64,000 bases of DNA from Streptomyces sp. RPT161 (GCF_027533845.1 NZ_JAPZVN010000009.1:1-64000), one strand, 5' to 3'; positions 43,072 through 52,365 are shown, counted from the first letter of the stretch. Made by a program: numbers and translations. Notes: generated by a model from the sequence alone, not told the origin.

Positions 43072-43995
43072 CTATGACCCGGTGGCCTGGGCGGGTGCCG
43101 CGGGAGGGAACGGGATCCTGGCCAGGACGGGCAGCAGCCACGCCTCCTCGTAGTCGAGGTGCGCGGTCAGCTCCCTTGCCATCCGGTCGAGTTCGGCGGT
43201 GAAGCGGCGGGGGTCGGCGGTTGCGATGCCCCCGAGCAGGGTGAGCAGTTCGCCGCGGATCCGCGCCACGGTCCGGTGCTCCTCGCCGAGCCGGTCGAGG
43301 ACTTCGCGCAGCTGCGGATGGTGTTTGGCCAGGGCGGGGAAGATGTGTTCGTCCTCGCCGGTGTGGTGGTGCCGCAGGCCCTCGCAGAACGTCAGGCAGT
43401 GCTGCCGGATCTGCAGTCCCAACGCCGGTACCGACGCTTCGCCGGGCCCGGGTCGGGATGCGCGGACGGCGAAGTGGGCTTCGGCCTCGGCACGTATGTG
43501 CCGCAGCTGTGCGCGCAGCCAGGTGTGTGCCTCCAGCACCCGGTCCGCGAGGTTCGCCACTTCACGGGGACCGTCCTGCGCCTGTGAGTAGGCCCGCTCC
43601 AGCAGCACGACCGGCAGGGTCCGGCCGGTACGGCTCTGGTAGTCCCCGTACCCCGGTGCGACACGCAGCACCTGCTCGAACAGCCGGTCCCGCCGTGCGC
43701 CCTTGGTGGGCACCGCTGTCGCGGCGAATATCTCGTTGCCGATCTCCACCCGCACCACGGGGTGTGCGAGCAGGTTGTGGTACCAGGCGGGGTGTGCGGG
43801 CGAACCCATGTTGGACGCGACGACCAGCAACAGGCCGTCCGGACGGAAACAGCCGAGGGCAACGGTGTGTTCGGCGCCCGATCTCGCCCCGGTGGTCGTC
43901 AACAGCAGGAGTTCACCTCCCGCGAAGGGGCCATCCACCTTTCCCTCGTTGGCTCGGAACTCCTCGATGACGGACTGGTTGAAGGACATGGGCAT
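43072..43995 (-). CDS. Deazaflavin-dependent nitroreductase-like domain fused to hemerythrin
   Basis: 307 residues. Residues 1-145: F420/DDN-type split-barrel (SFNQSVIEEFRANEGKVDGP, LLLLTTTGARSG, MGSPAHPAWYHNLLAHP, GYGDYQSRTGRTLPVVLL). Residues 165-300: hemerythrin/HHE helices with iron ligands HHHTGEDEHIFPALAKHHP and LTAHLDYEEAWLLPVL. The two are normally separate. Suggests an F420H2-dependent oxidoreductase with an O2/NO/Fe-binding sensor. ATG 43995, GGGAG about 12 bases upstream. Convergent, 1 base from the glycosyltransferase stop. Confidence 0.85.
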   Translation of the reverse strand: MPMSFNQSVIEEFRANEGKVDGPFAGGELLLLTTTGARSGAEHTVALGCFRPDGLLLVVASNMGSPAHPAWYHNLLAHPVVRVEIGNEIFAATAVPTKGARRDRLFEQVLRVAPGYGDYQSRTGRTLPVVLLERAYSQAQDGPREVANLADRVLEAHTWLRAQLRHIRAEAEAHFAVRASRPGPGEASVPALGLQIRQHCLTFCEGLRHHHTGEDEHIFPALAKHHPQLREVLDRLGEEHRTVARIRGELLTLLGGIATADPRRFTAELDRMARELTAHLDYEEAWLLPVLARIPFPPAAPAQATGS

Positions 43996-44340
43996 GGGCT
44001 GTTGACGCTCCCGAAAAAGGCAGGTGGACCCGCGTGATCGCGGTGATGGCAAGTGAGGGGGTGAAGGCAGCCGCCGCACGGCGCCCCGCGGGTGAACAGA
44101 CGTCACACGACGGTGAATCGCGGCGCGCGAAGGCGCTTACGTCAGACGCGGGGTGCGGAGTGGGAACTCATGGCATGTGTCCCTTGGTGAAGGGCGCTCG
44201 CCCGACTGTCGACCGGCCCACTGCTCTTTGGTCGACGTCACGCGGCACCGCGCACCATTACAACCACCAGCCCCCGACGTGTCAACGCGGCAAGTCAGCC
44301 GCGGGGGTTGGCGTGGTCGGAACCGGTCCGGCCCGGCAGA
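43996..44340. other. Intergenic stretch without recognisable gene
   Basis: Between the fusion gene start and the methyltransferase ruin. No ORF with a ribosome binding site or a known motif; it must contain the promoter of the fusion gene near 44000-44060. Confidence 0.5.
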
Positions 44341-45019
44341 GTCGTTCCGGCTGCACCGTCGAGCCCGTGCTCATCGCGCGCGTGTGCTGGGCAGGTTGCT
44401 CGTGCTGTTGGAAGACGACCACACCGTGGCACTGCGCAGGGCACCCCCGCCGCGGTGGTGGACGGCCCGCTCCCCGCACCGCGTTCGGCCTCGGCACGGG
44501 GACCGGTGTGCTCGCCGCCGTCCTGGCCCAGCGGGGCATCGAGCGGGTGGTGGCCACCGACATCAACCCCCGTGCGCTTGGCTGCGCTCGTGAGAACATC
44601 GACCGGCTGGGTCTGGCCCGGGCGAGTCCACCTCGCGGGCTGTGACCTCTACCCCGAAGGCCGCGCCGCGCTCGTCGTGCGCAACCCGCCGTGGCTGCCC
44701 GCCCGGCCGAACTCCCCTGTCGAGCAAGGCGTGTACGACCCTGACGGCCGCATGCTGCACGGCTTCCTCGACGGACTCACCGCCCACCTCGAACCCGCGG
44801 GTGAAGGCTGGCTCATCCTGTCGGACCTGGCCGAACACCTGGGGGCTCAGAACACGACGCCAACTGCTCGCCGCCATCGGGGCCGCACATCTGCGGGTGC
44901 TGGACAGGATCGACACCACACCACGGCATCCACGCTCGACCGACCCCGCGGATCCGCTGCACGCGGCCCGCGCGGCGGAGACAACCTCACTGTGGCGCCT
45001 GGCGAGCGCGCGGTCATGA
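44340..45019 (+). pseudogene. Class I methyltransferase (small/HemK-type), deleted and frameshifted
   Basis: Pieces in three frames: LHRRARAHRARVLGRLLVLL then EDDHTVALRRAP; TAFGLGTGTGVLAAVLAQRG and VVATDINPRAL; VHLAGCDLYPEGRAALVV then RNPPWLPARPNSPVEQGVYD; RRQLLAAIGAAHLRVLDRID to the stop at 45019. Order and motifs (GTGTG SAM loop, NPPW) are those of a Streptomyces NPPW-type methyltransferase. A large internal part between the first two pieces is deleted, and frameshifts lie near 44625 and 44850. Confidence 0.75.
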
Positions 45020-45286
45020 CCTCACCGGCTGCGCGGCGCCCACCTGGACCTCCGCGGCCTGCATCGAGGCGCGGACCACGGCCAGGCAGGGTGAGCAGCA
45101 GCGCTCCGTCGCGGCGTGGCCCCCTGCCACCAGGCTCTCGTGCACCGTTTGGGCGAGTTGCTGACCGCACAGGGCCATCTGGTTGTCTTCCTTGGAGATG
45201 ACATGCCACAACAGCGCCAAGCTGCTAGAAGTGTTCTCCGGGCCTCCGGTCGCATCCGGGTCGAATTCGGCGCGCATTTCGTACAT
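45014..45286 (-). CDS. Small hypothetical protein with Cys pair
   Basis: 90 residues: MYEMRAEFDPDATGGPENTS..., helical middle (LALLWHVISKEDNQMALCGQ), then ERCCSPCLAVVRASMQAAE with a CCxxC group. ATG 45286 follows GGGAGAGG. No signal peptide. The three clustered cysteines might bind metal. Overlaps the end of the methyltransferase ruin by 6 bases, tail to tail. Not recognised beyond actinomycete hypothetical proteins. Confidence 0.7.
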   Translation of the reverse strand: MYEMRAEFDPDATGGPENTSSSLALLWHVISKEDNQMALCGQQLAQTVHESLVAGGHAATERCCSPCLAVVRASMQAAEVQVGAAQPVRS

Positions 45287-45412
45287 CGGCCTCTCCCTGG
45301 CTCATGTCCCAGCGGGCGGGGCAGCCCCGGTTCGCCCGCGGATCCATCGAAACGCCCGGCCCCCGAATGGACCATCGGAGCTAGGCCGTCAGAGTGAACA
45401 CCGGGAAGTGGA

Positions 45413-46501
45413 TCAGGTTACGGGCCGGCGGTCGATCGGGGTGAGCGGTGTGCGGATCACCACCGGGGTGCGGCGGGGCCCTGACCACGGCGCCGGGACC
45501 GCGTCGATGTCCCACGCCAGCCGGTATACGAGCCCCTCGTAGTTCACCCGCCAGCCGCGGAAGTGCGGCCATGCCTCCTGCGGTGTGCGTTCCATCGGAT
45601 AGCCCTGCTCGGTCATCCGCGCCACACCCTGGAGGAACTCCTGGTAGGTCAGCTGGAGCGGGTCGTCGGGGTGGGGGTCGTGGTCGTAGGCGATGCCGCG
45701 GCTGTCGGCGATGTCACGCAGGCAGACGAAGCCCGCGCGCAGTGCCATCCGTACCTCGGCCTTCGGCTGGGAGGGGTTGAACGCCAGCCGCAGCGCCGCG
45801 GCGTCCATCACCGACAGCAGGGCGATCAGCCAGTTGCGGACCGCCTTGGTGGAGCGGAACTGGATCAGGATCGGGTAGGTCGTGTGGCTCTCGCTCAGCC
45901 CGGCGCTCCACCGTTCCCAGCCGCGGAACAGCTCGGTGAGGTCGTCGAGCAGCTGGACCTGCGCGTACCGGGCGAGGATCTCCGGTCCCCAGGGCGGGCT
46001 CCCGGCGCGCGACTCCAGCAGGGTGACCTCGGTCTCGCGGCGCTGGTAGGCGGCGTAGAGGGCGGGCAGATAGCCGACCTGCAGGCCGATCACGATCGGG
46101 CCGGTGGCGGCGGCGCAGAAGTCGATGGCGTTCAGTGACGCCCGGTTTCCGCTGGCGAAGCCGAGGGTGAACAGCGACGAACCGGCCTCGGTGAGCGCGG
46201 CCCTGACGCCGAGTCGGCTCACCGCCGCCTCCAGCAGCGCATAGCCGAGCAGGAAGAACGCCAGCCAGCTGATCAGTGTGATGAGGATGGCCAGCGGCGC
46301 CACGGGGGCGAGCAGCCGGTCCTTGACTTCGGCACTGTGCGTCAGGTCGGCCACCCACTGGAACGGCCGGTGCACCGTGCGCTGCACGACCCGGGTGAAG
46401 CTGGAGCGCGTCAGCCGTGGGATCACCAGTGTGCCCAGCACCGAGAAGAAGATCCCGAGCACGATCACCGCACCGGCGATGCCCAGCAGTACACGCAGCA
46501 C
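45413..46501 (-). CDS. Ion-channel-like membrane protein
   Basis: 362 residues. Helices at VLLGIAGAVIVLGIFFSVLGTLV, PLAILITLISWLAFFLLGYALL and AATGPIVIGLQVGYLPALYAAY, with a re-entrant-like segment AGSSLFTLGFASGNRA between the last two that resembles a potassium-channel pore loop without the TVGYG filter. Large cytosolic C-terminal domain. GTG 46501 follows AAGGAA; TTG 46528 is possible. Role unknown. Confidence 0.75.
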   Translation of the reverse strand: MLRVLLGIAGAVIVLGIFFSVLGTLVIPRLTRSSFTRVVQRTVHRPFQWVADLTHSAEVKDRLLAPVAPLAILITLISWLAFFLLGYALLEAAVSRLGVRAALTEAGSSLFTLGFASGNRASLNAIDFCAAATGPIVIGLQVGYLPALYAAYQRRETEVTLLESRAGSPPWGPEILARYAQVQLLDDLTELFRGWERWSAGLSESHTTYPILIQFRSTKAVRNWLIALLSVMDAAALRLAFNPSQPKAEVRMALRAGFVCLRDIADSRGIAYDHDPHPDDPLQLTYQEFLQGVARMTEQGYPMERTPQEAWPHFRGWRVNYEGLVYRLAWDIDAVPAPWSGPRRTPVVIRTPLTPIDRRPVT

Positions 46502-46568
46502 AGTTACGTTCCTTCCCGCACCGATCAAGACGAGGGAAGCGTACGAGGCGTGAGGGGCAGGCGCCCTG

Positions 46569-48317
46569 TCATGCCGCCGCCGCTCGTCCGTGCCCCTTGC
46601 GCAGGAAACCTTTCAACCGCCGCAACGGCCAGGTGTTGATCACGTCGTCCGCGGTCAGCCAGCCGCGCTGCGCGGTGCCGGTCGCGTAGCGCAGATAGGG
46701 CAGGTGGATCGGGCTGTGGGCGTCGCTGTCCAGTGCGAACTTCACGCCGTAGCGCTTGGCCAGCAGGATGTCCTCGTCGCTCAGGTCGAGCCGCTCCGGC
46801 TGGCCGTTGACCTCCATGGCGGTGCCGGTGCGACCGCAGGCTTCGAACACCGCGTCCAGGTCCACGTCGATGGGGGGCCGCCTGCCGATGTGGCGGGCCG
46901 TGGGATGGCCGATGATGTTGACGTACGGGTTCTCGCAGGCCCTGATCAGCCGCCGGGTCTGGGCCTCGCGGCCGAGCTGGAAGTACGAGTGGATAGAGGC
47001 CACGCACAGGTCGAAGTCCGCCAGGAAGTCCTCGGGCCAGTCGACGTCGCCGTCCCGGCCGATGTTCAGCTCGGTGCCGTGCAGTAGTCGCAACCTGTGG
47101 TGTTTGCCGTCGAGTTGACGCACCAGTTCGCGCTGGGCGAGCGCCTTGTCGTCGGTCATGCGCTGCATGTACAGGTCGGGGGCGTGGTCGGTGACCGCGT
47201 AGTAGGCGTAGCCGCGTTCGGCCGCGGCGGCCACCATCTCCTCCAGCGGGGCGAGTCCGTCGGTCAGGTCGGTGTGGGTGTGCAGATCGCCGCGCAGCTG
47301 CGTCTCCGCCACCGGATCGGGCAGCGTGCCGTCCAGCGCGGCGGCGATCTCGCCGCGGTCCTCGCGCAGCGTCGGTGGGATCCACGGCAGCCCGAGTCGT
47401 GCGTACACCTCCTCCTCGGTGCACGAGACGATCAGCTTGCCGCTGTCGGCCTCGAACAGGCCGTACTCGGAGAGCTTGAGGCCCTGGCGCACCGCGATGG
47501 TGCGCAACCGGATGTTGTGCGCCTTGGAGCCGGTGAAGTACATCAGGCCCGCGCCCCAGGAGTCGGGTGGTACAACCCGCAGGTCCACCTGAACGCCCTC
47601 GGAGGTGCGGATCGAGCTCTTGGTGCCGCCGTGCGCGATGACGTCGGCGGTGTAGGGCAGGTTGACGAACGCGTCCATGAAGGGCGCCGAGTCGTCCGCG
47701 GCGACGAGGATGTCGATGTCGCCGACGGTCTCCCGCATCCGGCGCAGCGAGCCCGCGCAGGTGCAGCGGACGCAGCCGGTGATCTCGGTGAGCCTGGCCA
47801 GCACGTCCTCCGCGGTCTGCATTGCCGTGTTGAGCAGGATGCGGTCGCCCGCCTGCCGTAGCAGGCCGATGCCGTGCAGCAGGTTCTCCTCGGTCTTGGG
47901 GCCGAAACCCTTCAGACCGCGCAGTTTCTCCGAGCGGATGGCCTCGGCCAGCTCGTCGACGGAGGCGATGTGCAGGTCCTCGTAGAGTGCCATGGCCTTC
48001 TTGGGCCCGAGGGTGGGAATCCGGATCAGTTCGCGGACGCTCGCGGGAATGCGGGACCTGCGCTCCTCCAGCGCCGGGATGTGGCCGGTGTGGAAGTACT
48101 CGGCCACCTTTTCGGCGATGGACGCTCCGACGTTGGGTATCTCGCGCAGATGCTTGACGTCCAGCCGGGAGACATCAGCGTGGTACCCACCCACCGCGCG
48201 GGCCGCCTTCTCGTAGGCGCGGGCCTTGAAGGCGTCGCCACCGGTGACGGACAGGAGGTCGGCGTACTCCTGGAGCAGCGCCGCGACCTCCTCGTTGGGC
48301 CGCACCATGGTGCCCAT
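46569..48317 (-). CDS. polX: DNA polymerase/3'-5' exonuclease PolX
   Basis: 582 residues. Order: helix-hairpin-helix 8-kDa domain (EYADLLSVTGGDAFKARAYEKAA), HhH motifs (REIPNVGASIAEKV; GLKGFGPKTEENL), Pol-X palm (CAGSLRRMRETVGDIDILVAA with the DID metal pair), and PHP exonuclease (GDLHTHTDLTDG, VTDHAPD, SIHSYF, GHPTARHIG, DSDAHSP). Fills gaps in base-excision repair and removes 3' ends. ATG 48317 (MGTMVRPN) or 48308. Confidence 0.95.
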   Translation of the reverse strand: MGTMVRPNEEVAALLQEYADLLSVTGGDAFKARAYEKAARAVGGYHADVSRLDVKHLREIPNVGASIAEKVAEYFHTGHIPALEERRSRIPASVRELIRIPTLGPKKAMALYEDLHIASVDELAEAIRSEKLRGLKGFGPKTEENLLHGIGLLRQAGDRILLNTAMQTAEDVLARLTEITGCVRCTCAGSLRRMRETVGDIDILVAADDSAPFMDAFVNLPYTADVIAHGGTKSSIRTSEGVQVDLRVVPPDSWGAGLMYFTGSKAHNIRLRTIAVRQGLKLSEYGLFEADSGKLIVSCTEEEVYARLGLPWIPPTLREDRGEIAAALDGTLPDPVAETQLRGDLHTHTDLTDGLAPLEEMVAAAAERGYAYYAVTDHAPDLYMQRMTDDKALAQRELVRQLDGKHHRLRLLHGTELNIGRDGDVDWPEDFLADFDLCVASIHSYFQLGREAQTRRLIRACENPYVNIIGHPTARHIGRRPPIDVDLDAVFEACGRTGTAMEVNGQPERLDLSDEDILLAKRYGVKFALDSDAHSPIHLPYLRYATGTAQRGWLTADDVINTWPLRRLKGFLRKGHGRAAAA

Positions 48318-48398
48318 TTTACTGAGCTTGCCCTTGTGCTGCCTGGGCGGCGCCCTGACAAGGTTGGCATGAAACCGCCAAGCCGAAGGGAAACGCGT

Positions 48399-49706
48399 AT
48401 GACCCGGTTACGAACCAGCGCGAGCACCCTGCTCGCCACCGCCGCCCTCGTCGTCCCGGCCGCCGTGCTCGGCGCCCCGACGGCACACGCGGCCCAGGGC
48501 TGTGTGAACGCCTCGGCCCCGCTGACCGTCGAGGAGCAGCGCCTGGCCAAGCCGATCCCGCAGGAGATACTGCGCCGCAGCGGATTCGACAGCAAGGCGC
48601 CCGACTTCCTGCGCCGGTTGTGCGCGGCCAGCACACCGGCGCAGGCCCGGCGCGTCGTCACAGACAGCGGCAGACGGCTGTGGCGGGCAGCGGTGGACCG
48701 GGCTCAGGGGCGCGGCCCGACGGAAGGCGGCCCGTCCGCTGGGGGCGGGCGAGCGGAGGGACTGAACCGGAGCGATGACCGTCCGCTGTACTGGGCGCGG
48801 CTCGGCATGACCCGGTACCTGCGCCAATGGCGGCCGCGCTTCCCCCTCAGCGAACGTGAACGGGCCGCGCTGCTACTGCGGTTGGAACGCACGTCTCGCG
48901 GCGAGGACTCCGTCGACCTGCCAACGGGTGACCGGATCAAGCGTGTTGTCGTCACCGGCTTCGATCCGTTCACGCTGGACACCGACATGCGCATCGGCAA
49001 CCCGTCGGGCGCCAACGCGCTGGCGCTGGACGGCGTGACGCTGCGGACCGCTGCCGGTCCGGTCAGGATCGAGACCGTGATCTTCCCGGTCCGCTGGGAC
49101 GACTTCGCCGACGGCACGGTCGAGCGGACCCTGCTGCCCTACTTCAGGCCCGGCCCGCAGCGGGTGGACATGTTCGTCACCGTCAGCCAGGGCAGGGTGG
49201 GCCGCTTCGACGTGGAACGGTGGAACGGCGCCTGGCGCGGCGGCTTCCCCGACAACGACAACCTGTCCCGCACGGGGACGGTACCGCTGCCCGCCTGGGT
49301 GCCGGGCCGGCGCCCGCAGCCGCAGTGGACGGTCACCACGCTGCCCTACGAGCGGATCGTGCGGGCGCGCACCGGGCCGTTCCCGGTCTACGACCACACC
49401 GAGGTCACTGAGCTGCCCGCCGGGCAGAGCACCCCGGTGACCAGGCCGGACGGGCCGACGCCTGGTTCCATGGCGCGAGCGGGCGGCGGGGGTGACTACC
49501 TGTCGAACGAGATCGCCTACCGGGCGACGCGGCTCAGGGACGCGGTGGGTCTCGATGTGCCGGGTGGCCATGTCCACACTCCCGTGCTGGAGTTCGCCCC
49601 GGGCAGCACCAGCGCGATCACCGACCCGGTCTTCGAACACAACCGGGCGGTCATCCTCGCCCAACTCCGCGCGATCATCACCACCGCTGCGGACGCACTG
49701 CGCTGA
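48399..49706 (+). CDS. Secreted pyroglutamyl-peptidase-like protein (C15 fold)
   Basis: 435 residues with signal peptide (SASTLLATAALVVPAAVLGAPTAHAA). A linker region of about 160 residues precedes a C15-like domain: VVVTGFDPFTLDTDMRIGNPSGANALAL, VIFPVRWDDFADGTVERTL and MFVTVSQGR. The C15 catalytic Cys region is not obvious: YLSNEIAYRATRL stands where SAGFVCN is expected, and Cys is replaced (Ile/Glu), so activity is doubtful. ATG 48399 follows AAGGGA. Confidence 0.8.
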   Translation: MTRLRTSASTLLATAALVVPAAVLGAPTAHAAQGCVNASAPLTVEEQRLAKPIPQEILRRSGFDSKAPDFLRRLCAASTPAQARRVVTDSGRRLWRAAVDRAQGRGPTEGGPSAGGGRAEGLNRSDDRPLYWARLGMTRYLRQWRPRFPLSERERAALLLRLERTSRGEDSVDLPTGDRIKRVVVTGFDPFTLDTDMRIGNPSGANALALDGVTLRTAAGPVRIETVIFPVRWDDFADGTVERTLLPYFRPGPQRVDMFVTVSQGRVGRFDVERWNGAWRGGFPDNDNLSRTGTVPLPAWVPGRRPQPQWTVTTLPYERIVRARTGPFPVYDHTEVTELPAGQSTPVTRPDGPTPGSMARAGGGGDYLSNEIAYRATRLRDAVGLDVPGGHVHTPVLEFAPGSTSAITDPVFEHNRAVILAQLRAIITTAADALR

Positions 49707-49784
49707 ACGTGCGGGTGGATCACCGGCCGTTGGCGAGGGGCCGTAGGGCGCCACATCGGCCTGGCGCGCCGCAACTGCCGCCCA

Positions 49785-50336
49785 CTACACGGCGGTTCGT
49801 GCGACCGCCGCGATGACCGGCCGCCAGTCCTCCATGGTGCCGGGGTCCAGGCCGACGACCTTGCCCGCGTCGTCGGCCTCCCGCAGGGCTATCGCGGACT
49901 GGGCCAGGGGGTCGCCGCGGAAGTGCTCCATCTCGGCGGCCGTCATCGCTCCGCCCTGGGTCCGCAGGGTCAGGGCGCTGCGCGGGGACAGGGTGCGCTC
50001 GGCGACGGTGGCCGCCAGATAGCGCTTGGCGGGGACGTGCAGCTCGACGAGTCGGGCCACCCGCTCACCGAGCAACGGCCGTACCGCGTCCGCCGCGTGC
50101 CGGGCGTGGCCCGCGTCGTCGCCCGGCCGCAGCAGATGGCCGATGTCGTGCACCAGACCGGCCACCTGGAGTTCGGTGTCCTCGGGATGCGTCTCCCGTA
50201 GCAGCCGAGCGGTCTGCAGTCCGTGATCGTGCAGGTCCACCGGATCGCCGGAGCGGTCGGGAGTGTCCCAGGCCCCCCGGCAGGAACGCAGCAGCGTCAT
50301 CAGCTCCCCGACACTGCTCACCTGCGGTATGTCCAC
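49785..50336 (-). CDS. HD-domain phosphohydrolase (PhnZ-like)
   Basis: 183 residues. HDHGLQTARLL, AGLVHDIGHLLRPGDD (HD pair), HARHAADAVRPLL, ELHVPAKRYLAAT, WRPVIAAVAR. Small single-domain HD proteins of this pattern include PhnZ-type oxygenases and inositol-oxygenase-like enzymes with a mixed-valent di-iron centre; no phosphonate gene is adjacent. ATG 50336. Confidence 0.8.
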   Translation of the reverse strand: MDIPQVSSVGELMTLLRSCRGAWDTPDRSGDPVDLHDHGLQTARLLRETHPEDTELQVAGLVHDIGHLLRPGDDAGHARHAADAVRPLLGERVARLVELHVPAKRYLAATVAERTLSPRSALTLRTQGGAMTAAEMEHFRGDPLAQSAIALREADDAGKVVGLDPGTMEDWRPVIAAVARTAV

Positions 50337-50413
50337 GGAAACTGCGCTCCTTCTGCGTTGGTGCGGTGCCCCAACACAACAGGCCCGGGTGAACGGTCTG
50401 GGTGGGCGCGGTT

Positions 50414-50851
50414 TCAGGGGAGTTGGCCGATGGTGAACAGCGGCTGCTGGGTGTCACCGCAGCACCACCACGCCTGCTCGTCGATGGCGCACGGCGCCAT
50501 CGGGTGGTCGTGGCCCGGGCAGAGTGGCCAGGGCAGCGCCTCGTAGCCGACGAGGTGGTCCTGGGTGATCTCGGCGACGCGGGCGGTCAACTCGGCCTGT
50601 TCCACAGCGCAGTTGACGCCCGAGCCGAACAGCGCGCCCTGCGCTGACTCCATTCCCACGACCAGGAACCCCTCCGGGGCGCCCGTCTCCTGTCCCGCCC
50701 ACCACCGCGGTTCGGGTAGCCGGGCCCGCACTCTGGCATCATGCCGCAGGTCGTGTCCGACCCGTGCGCAGGCGCTCGCCAGGCCGGTCGGCACACCCTG
50801 CGCGGGTGTGCCGACCAGTTCCCATGAGGCCAGCTTCCGTAGCGCTGACAT
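50414..50851 (-). CDS. Hypothetical protein
   Basis: 145 residues. Contains GTPAQGVPTGLASACARVGHDLRHDAR, RWWAGQETGAPEGFLVVGMESAQGALFGSG, and a Cys-containing tail (CPGHDHPMAPCAIDEQAWWCCGD). Two CPxH/CC elements could bind metal. ATG 50851 is preceded by GAAAGG at short distance; GTG 50854 is the alternative. Family not recognised. Confidence 0.55.
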   Translation of the reverse strand: MSALRKLASWELVGTPAQGVPTGLASACARVGHDLRHDARVRARLPEPRWWAGQETGAPEGFLVVGMESAQGALFGSGVNCAVEQAELTARVAEITQDHLVGYEALPWPLCPGHDHPMAPCAIDEQAWWCCGDTQQPLFTIGQLP

Positions 50852-50866
50852 CACCTTTCGCGGCCC

Positions 50867-51424
50867 CTAACCGATCGAGGCACTGCTGACCAGGGCGGAC
50901 GTGCCGGAGAGCGCGGCCTGCCGGTGCGACGCCGCGTCACCGCCCCCGCCGTCCACGACGTAGCGGAAGAGGAACCGCACGTTGGCGGTCCCGGTGCGGC
51001 CACCCGCGTTGACCGGGAAGACACAGCTTCCACTGGCCTCCATGTGCGGCCCGATCGGGTTCTCCGGGAACGTCCAGTGCCAGATGTAGCCCGGCGGGAT
51101 CGAGTGGTAGTCGCTCGCACCGGTCAGCGCGCCGTTCTTGGACTGCCAGGCTCTGCACTGCATGGTGCCGGTGGCGATCGACCGCAGGTACGGGCTGATG
51201 ACGAAGGAGAACGCCACGGGGTTCTCCCGGAACGGCCGACCGCCGGACACATAGGTGACCTGCGCGGTGAAGTGCCCGTTGGAATCGGTGGCTTGGAAGA
51301 ACTGGTTGCCGATCTCGAAGATCTTCTCGCCGTAGTCGCCCGCGGCGACCGCTGGCGAGACCAGGCCGATGCTCGCGGCGAGGAACGCGGCGAAAGCAAT
51401 GGCCAGGTGGAGGATTTTGCGCAC
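50867..51424 (-). CDS. Secreted hypothetical protein
   Basis: 185 residues. Signal peptide KILHLAIAFAAFLAASIGLVSPAVAA; mature beta-rich part with two Cys (MQCRAWQ; GSCVFPVNAGG) probably bonded. Contains HWTFPENPIGPHMEASG. GTG 51424 with AAAGGGGGT upstream. The tail is low complexity (Ser/Ala). No family recognised. Confidence 0.65.
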   Translation of the reverse strand: MRKILHLAIAFAAFLAASIGLVSPAVAAGDYGEKIFEIGNQFFQATDSNGHFTAQVTYVSGGRPFRENPVAFSFVISPYLRSIATGTMQCRAWQSKNGALTGASDYHSIPPGYIWHWTFPENPIGPHMEASGSCVFPVNAGGRTGTANVRFLFRYVVDGGGGDAASHRQAALSGTSALVSSASIG

Positions 51425-51573
51425 TCTATACCCCCTTTAACCTTTTGGCTGTTTGGAGCCGGTTAATCCTAGAGTTCCAGCGGCGGGGAACGGTGTATTC
51501 ACGCTGAACGGCATGTGAGCGAGATGTGTGCCGCGGCGCGCACCAGAGGCGGAACCAGCAAGGTTGCGCGACG

Positions 51574-52365
51574 ATGGAACCCATGACCGAGCACAGGCAG
51601 TCGGATACCGACGCGCGCCCCCTGTCCGGATGTGCGGCGCTGATCACCGGCGCCTCCAGCGGCATCGGAGCGGCCACCGCCATGGCACTGGCCCGGCAGG
51701 GCGCCGCGGTCGCACTGGCCGCCCGCCGCGCCGAGCGGCTCGCGGAGCTGGCCGCAGCCATCACGGACCAGGGCGGGGCATCTGTCCCGGTCATCGCCGA
51801 CCTGCGGAATCCGGCGCAGGCGCGGCAAGCCGTCGAGGCGACCGTGGAGCGTCTGGGCCGGTTGGACGTGCTGGTGAACAACGCCGGTTACGCGGCGATG
51901 GGCACGCTCGAAGAGGGCGAGCCCGAGGACTGGGACCGGATGATCGACCTCAACTTCCGGGCCGTACTGCACACCTCGCGTGCGGCGCTGCCGCATCTGT
52001 CGCGCGCGGCACAGGACGGCCCGCGCGGCGTGGCCGACCTGGTGAGCGTCAGCTCGGTGGCCGGCCGGTTGGCACGGCCGGGCAACAGTGTCTACTCGGC
52101 GACGAAGCACGCGGTGGTCGCGCTCGGCGAGTCGCTGCGGCAGGAACTCGCCGGTCGCGGCGTGCGGGTCGGCCTGGTCGAACCTGGGCTGACCCGCACG
52201 GAGATGACCGCCGAGGGCGCCGCCGCGCCCGTCGCCCGCGGCCTGCCGGAGAGCCGGTGGCTGGAGGCGGAGGACATCGCCCGGGCCATCGCCTTCGTGG
52301 TCACCCAGCCGCCGCACGCCGCGGTCAGCGAGATCATGGTGCGGCCGACGGCCCAGGAGCACTGA
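51574..52365 (+). CDS. Short-chain dehydrogenase/reductase
   Basis: 263 residues. Rossmann TGASSGIGAAT, NNAGYAAMG, catalytic Ser-Tyr-Lys in VSVSSVAGR and VYSATKH, then PGLTRTEMTAEG. Classical NADP-type SDR (ARR after the second strand, LAARRAERL). ATG 51574; ATG 51583 equally possible. Substrate unknown. Confidence 0.92.
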   Translation: MEPMTEHRQSDTDARPLSGCAALITGASSGIGAATAMALARQGAAVALAARRAERLAELAAAITDQGGASVPVIADLRNPAQARQAVEATVERLGRLDVLVNNAGYAAMGTLEEGEPEDWDRMIDLNFRAVLHTSRAALPHLSRAAQDGPRGVADLVSVSSVAGRLARPGNSVYSATKHAVVALGESLRQELAGRGVRVGLVEPGLTRTEMTAEGAAAPVARGLPESRWLEAEDIARAIAFVVTQPPHAAVSEIMVRPTAQEH

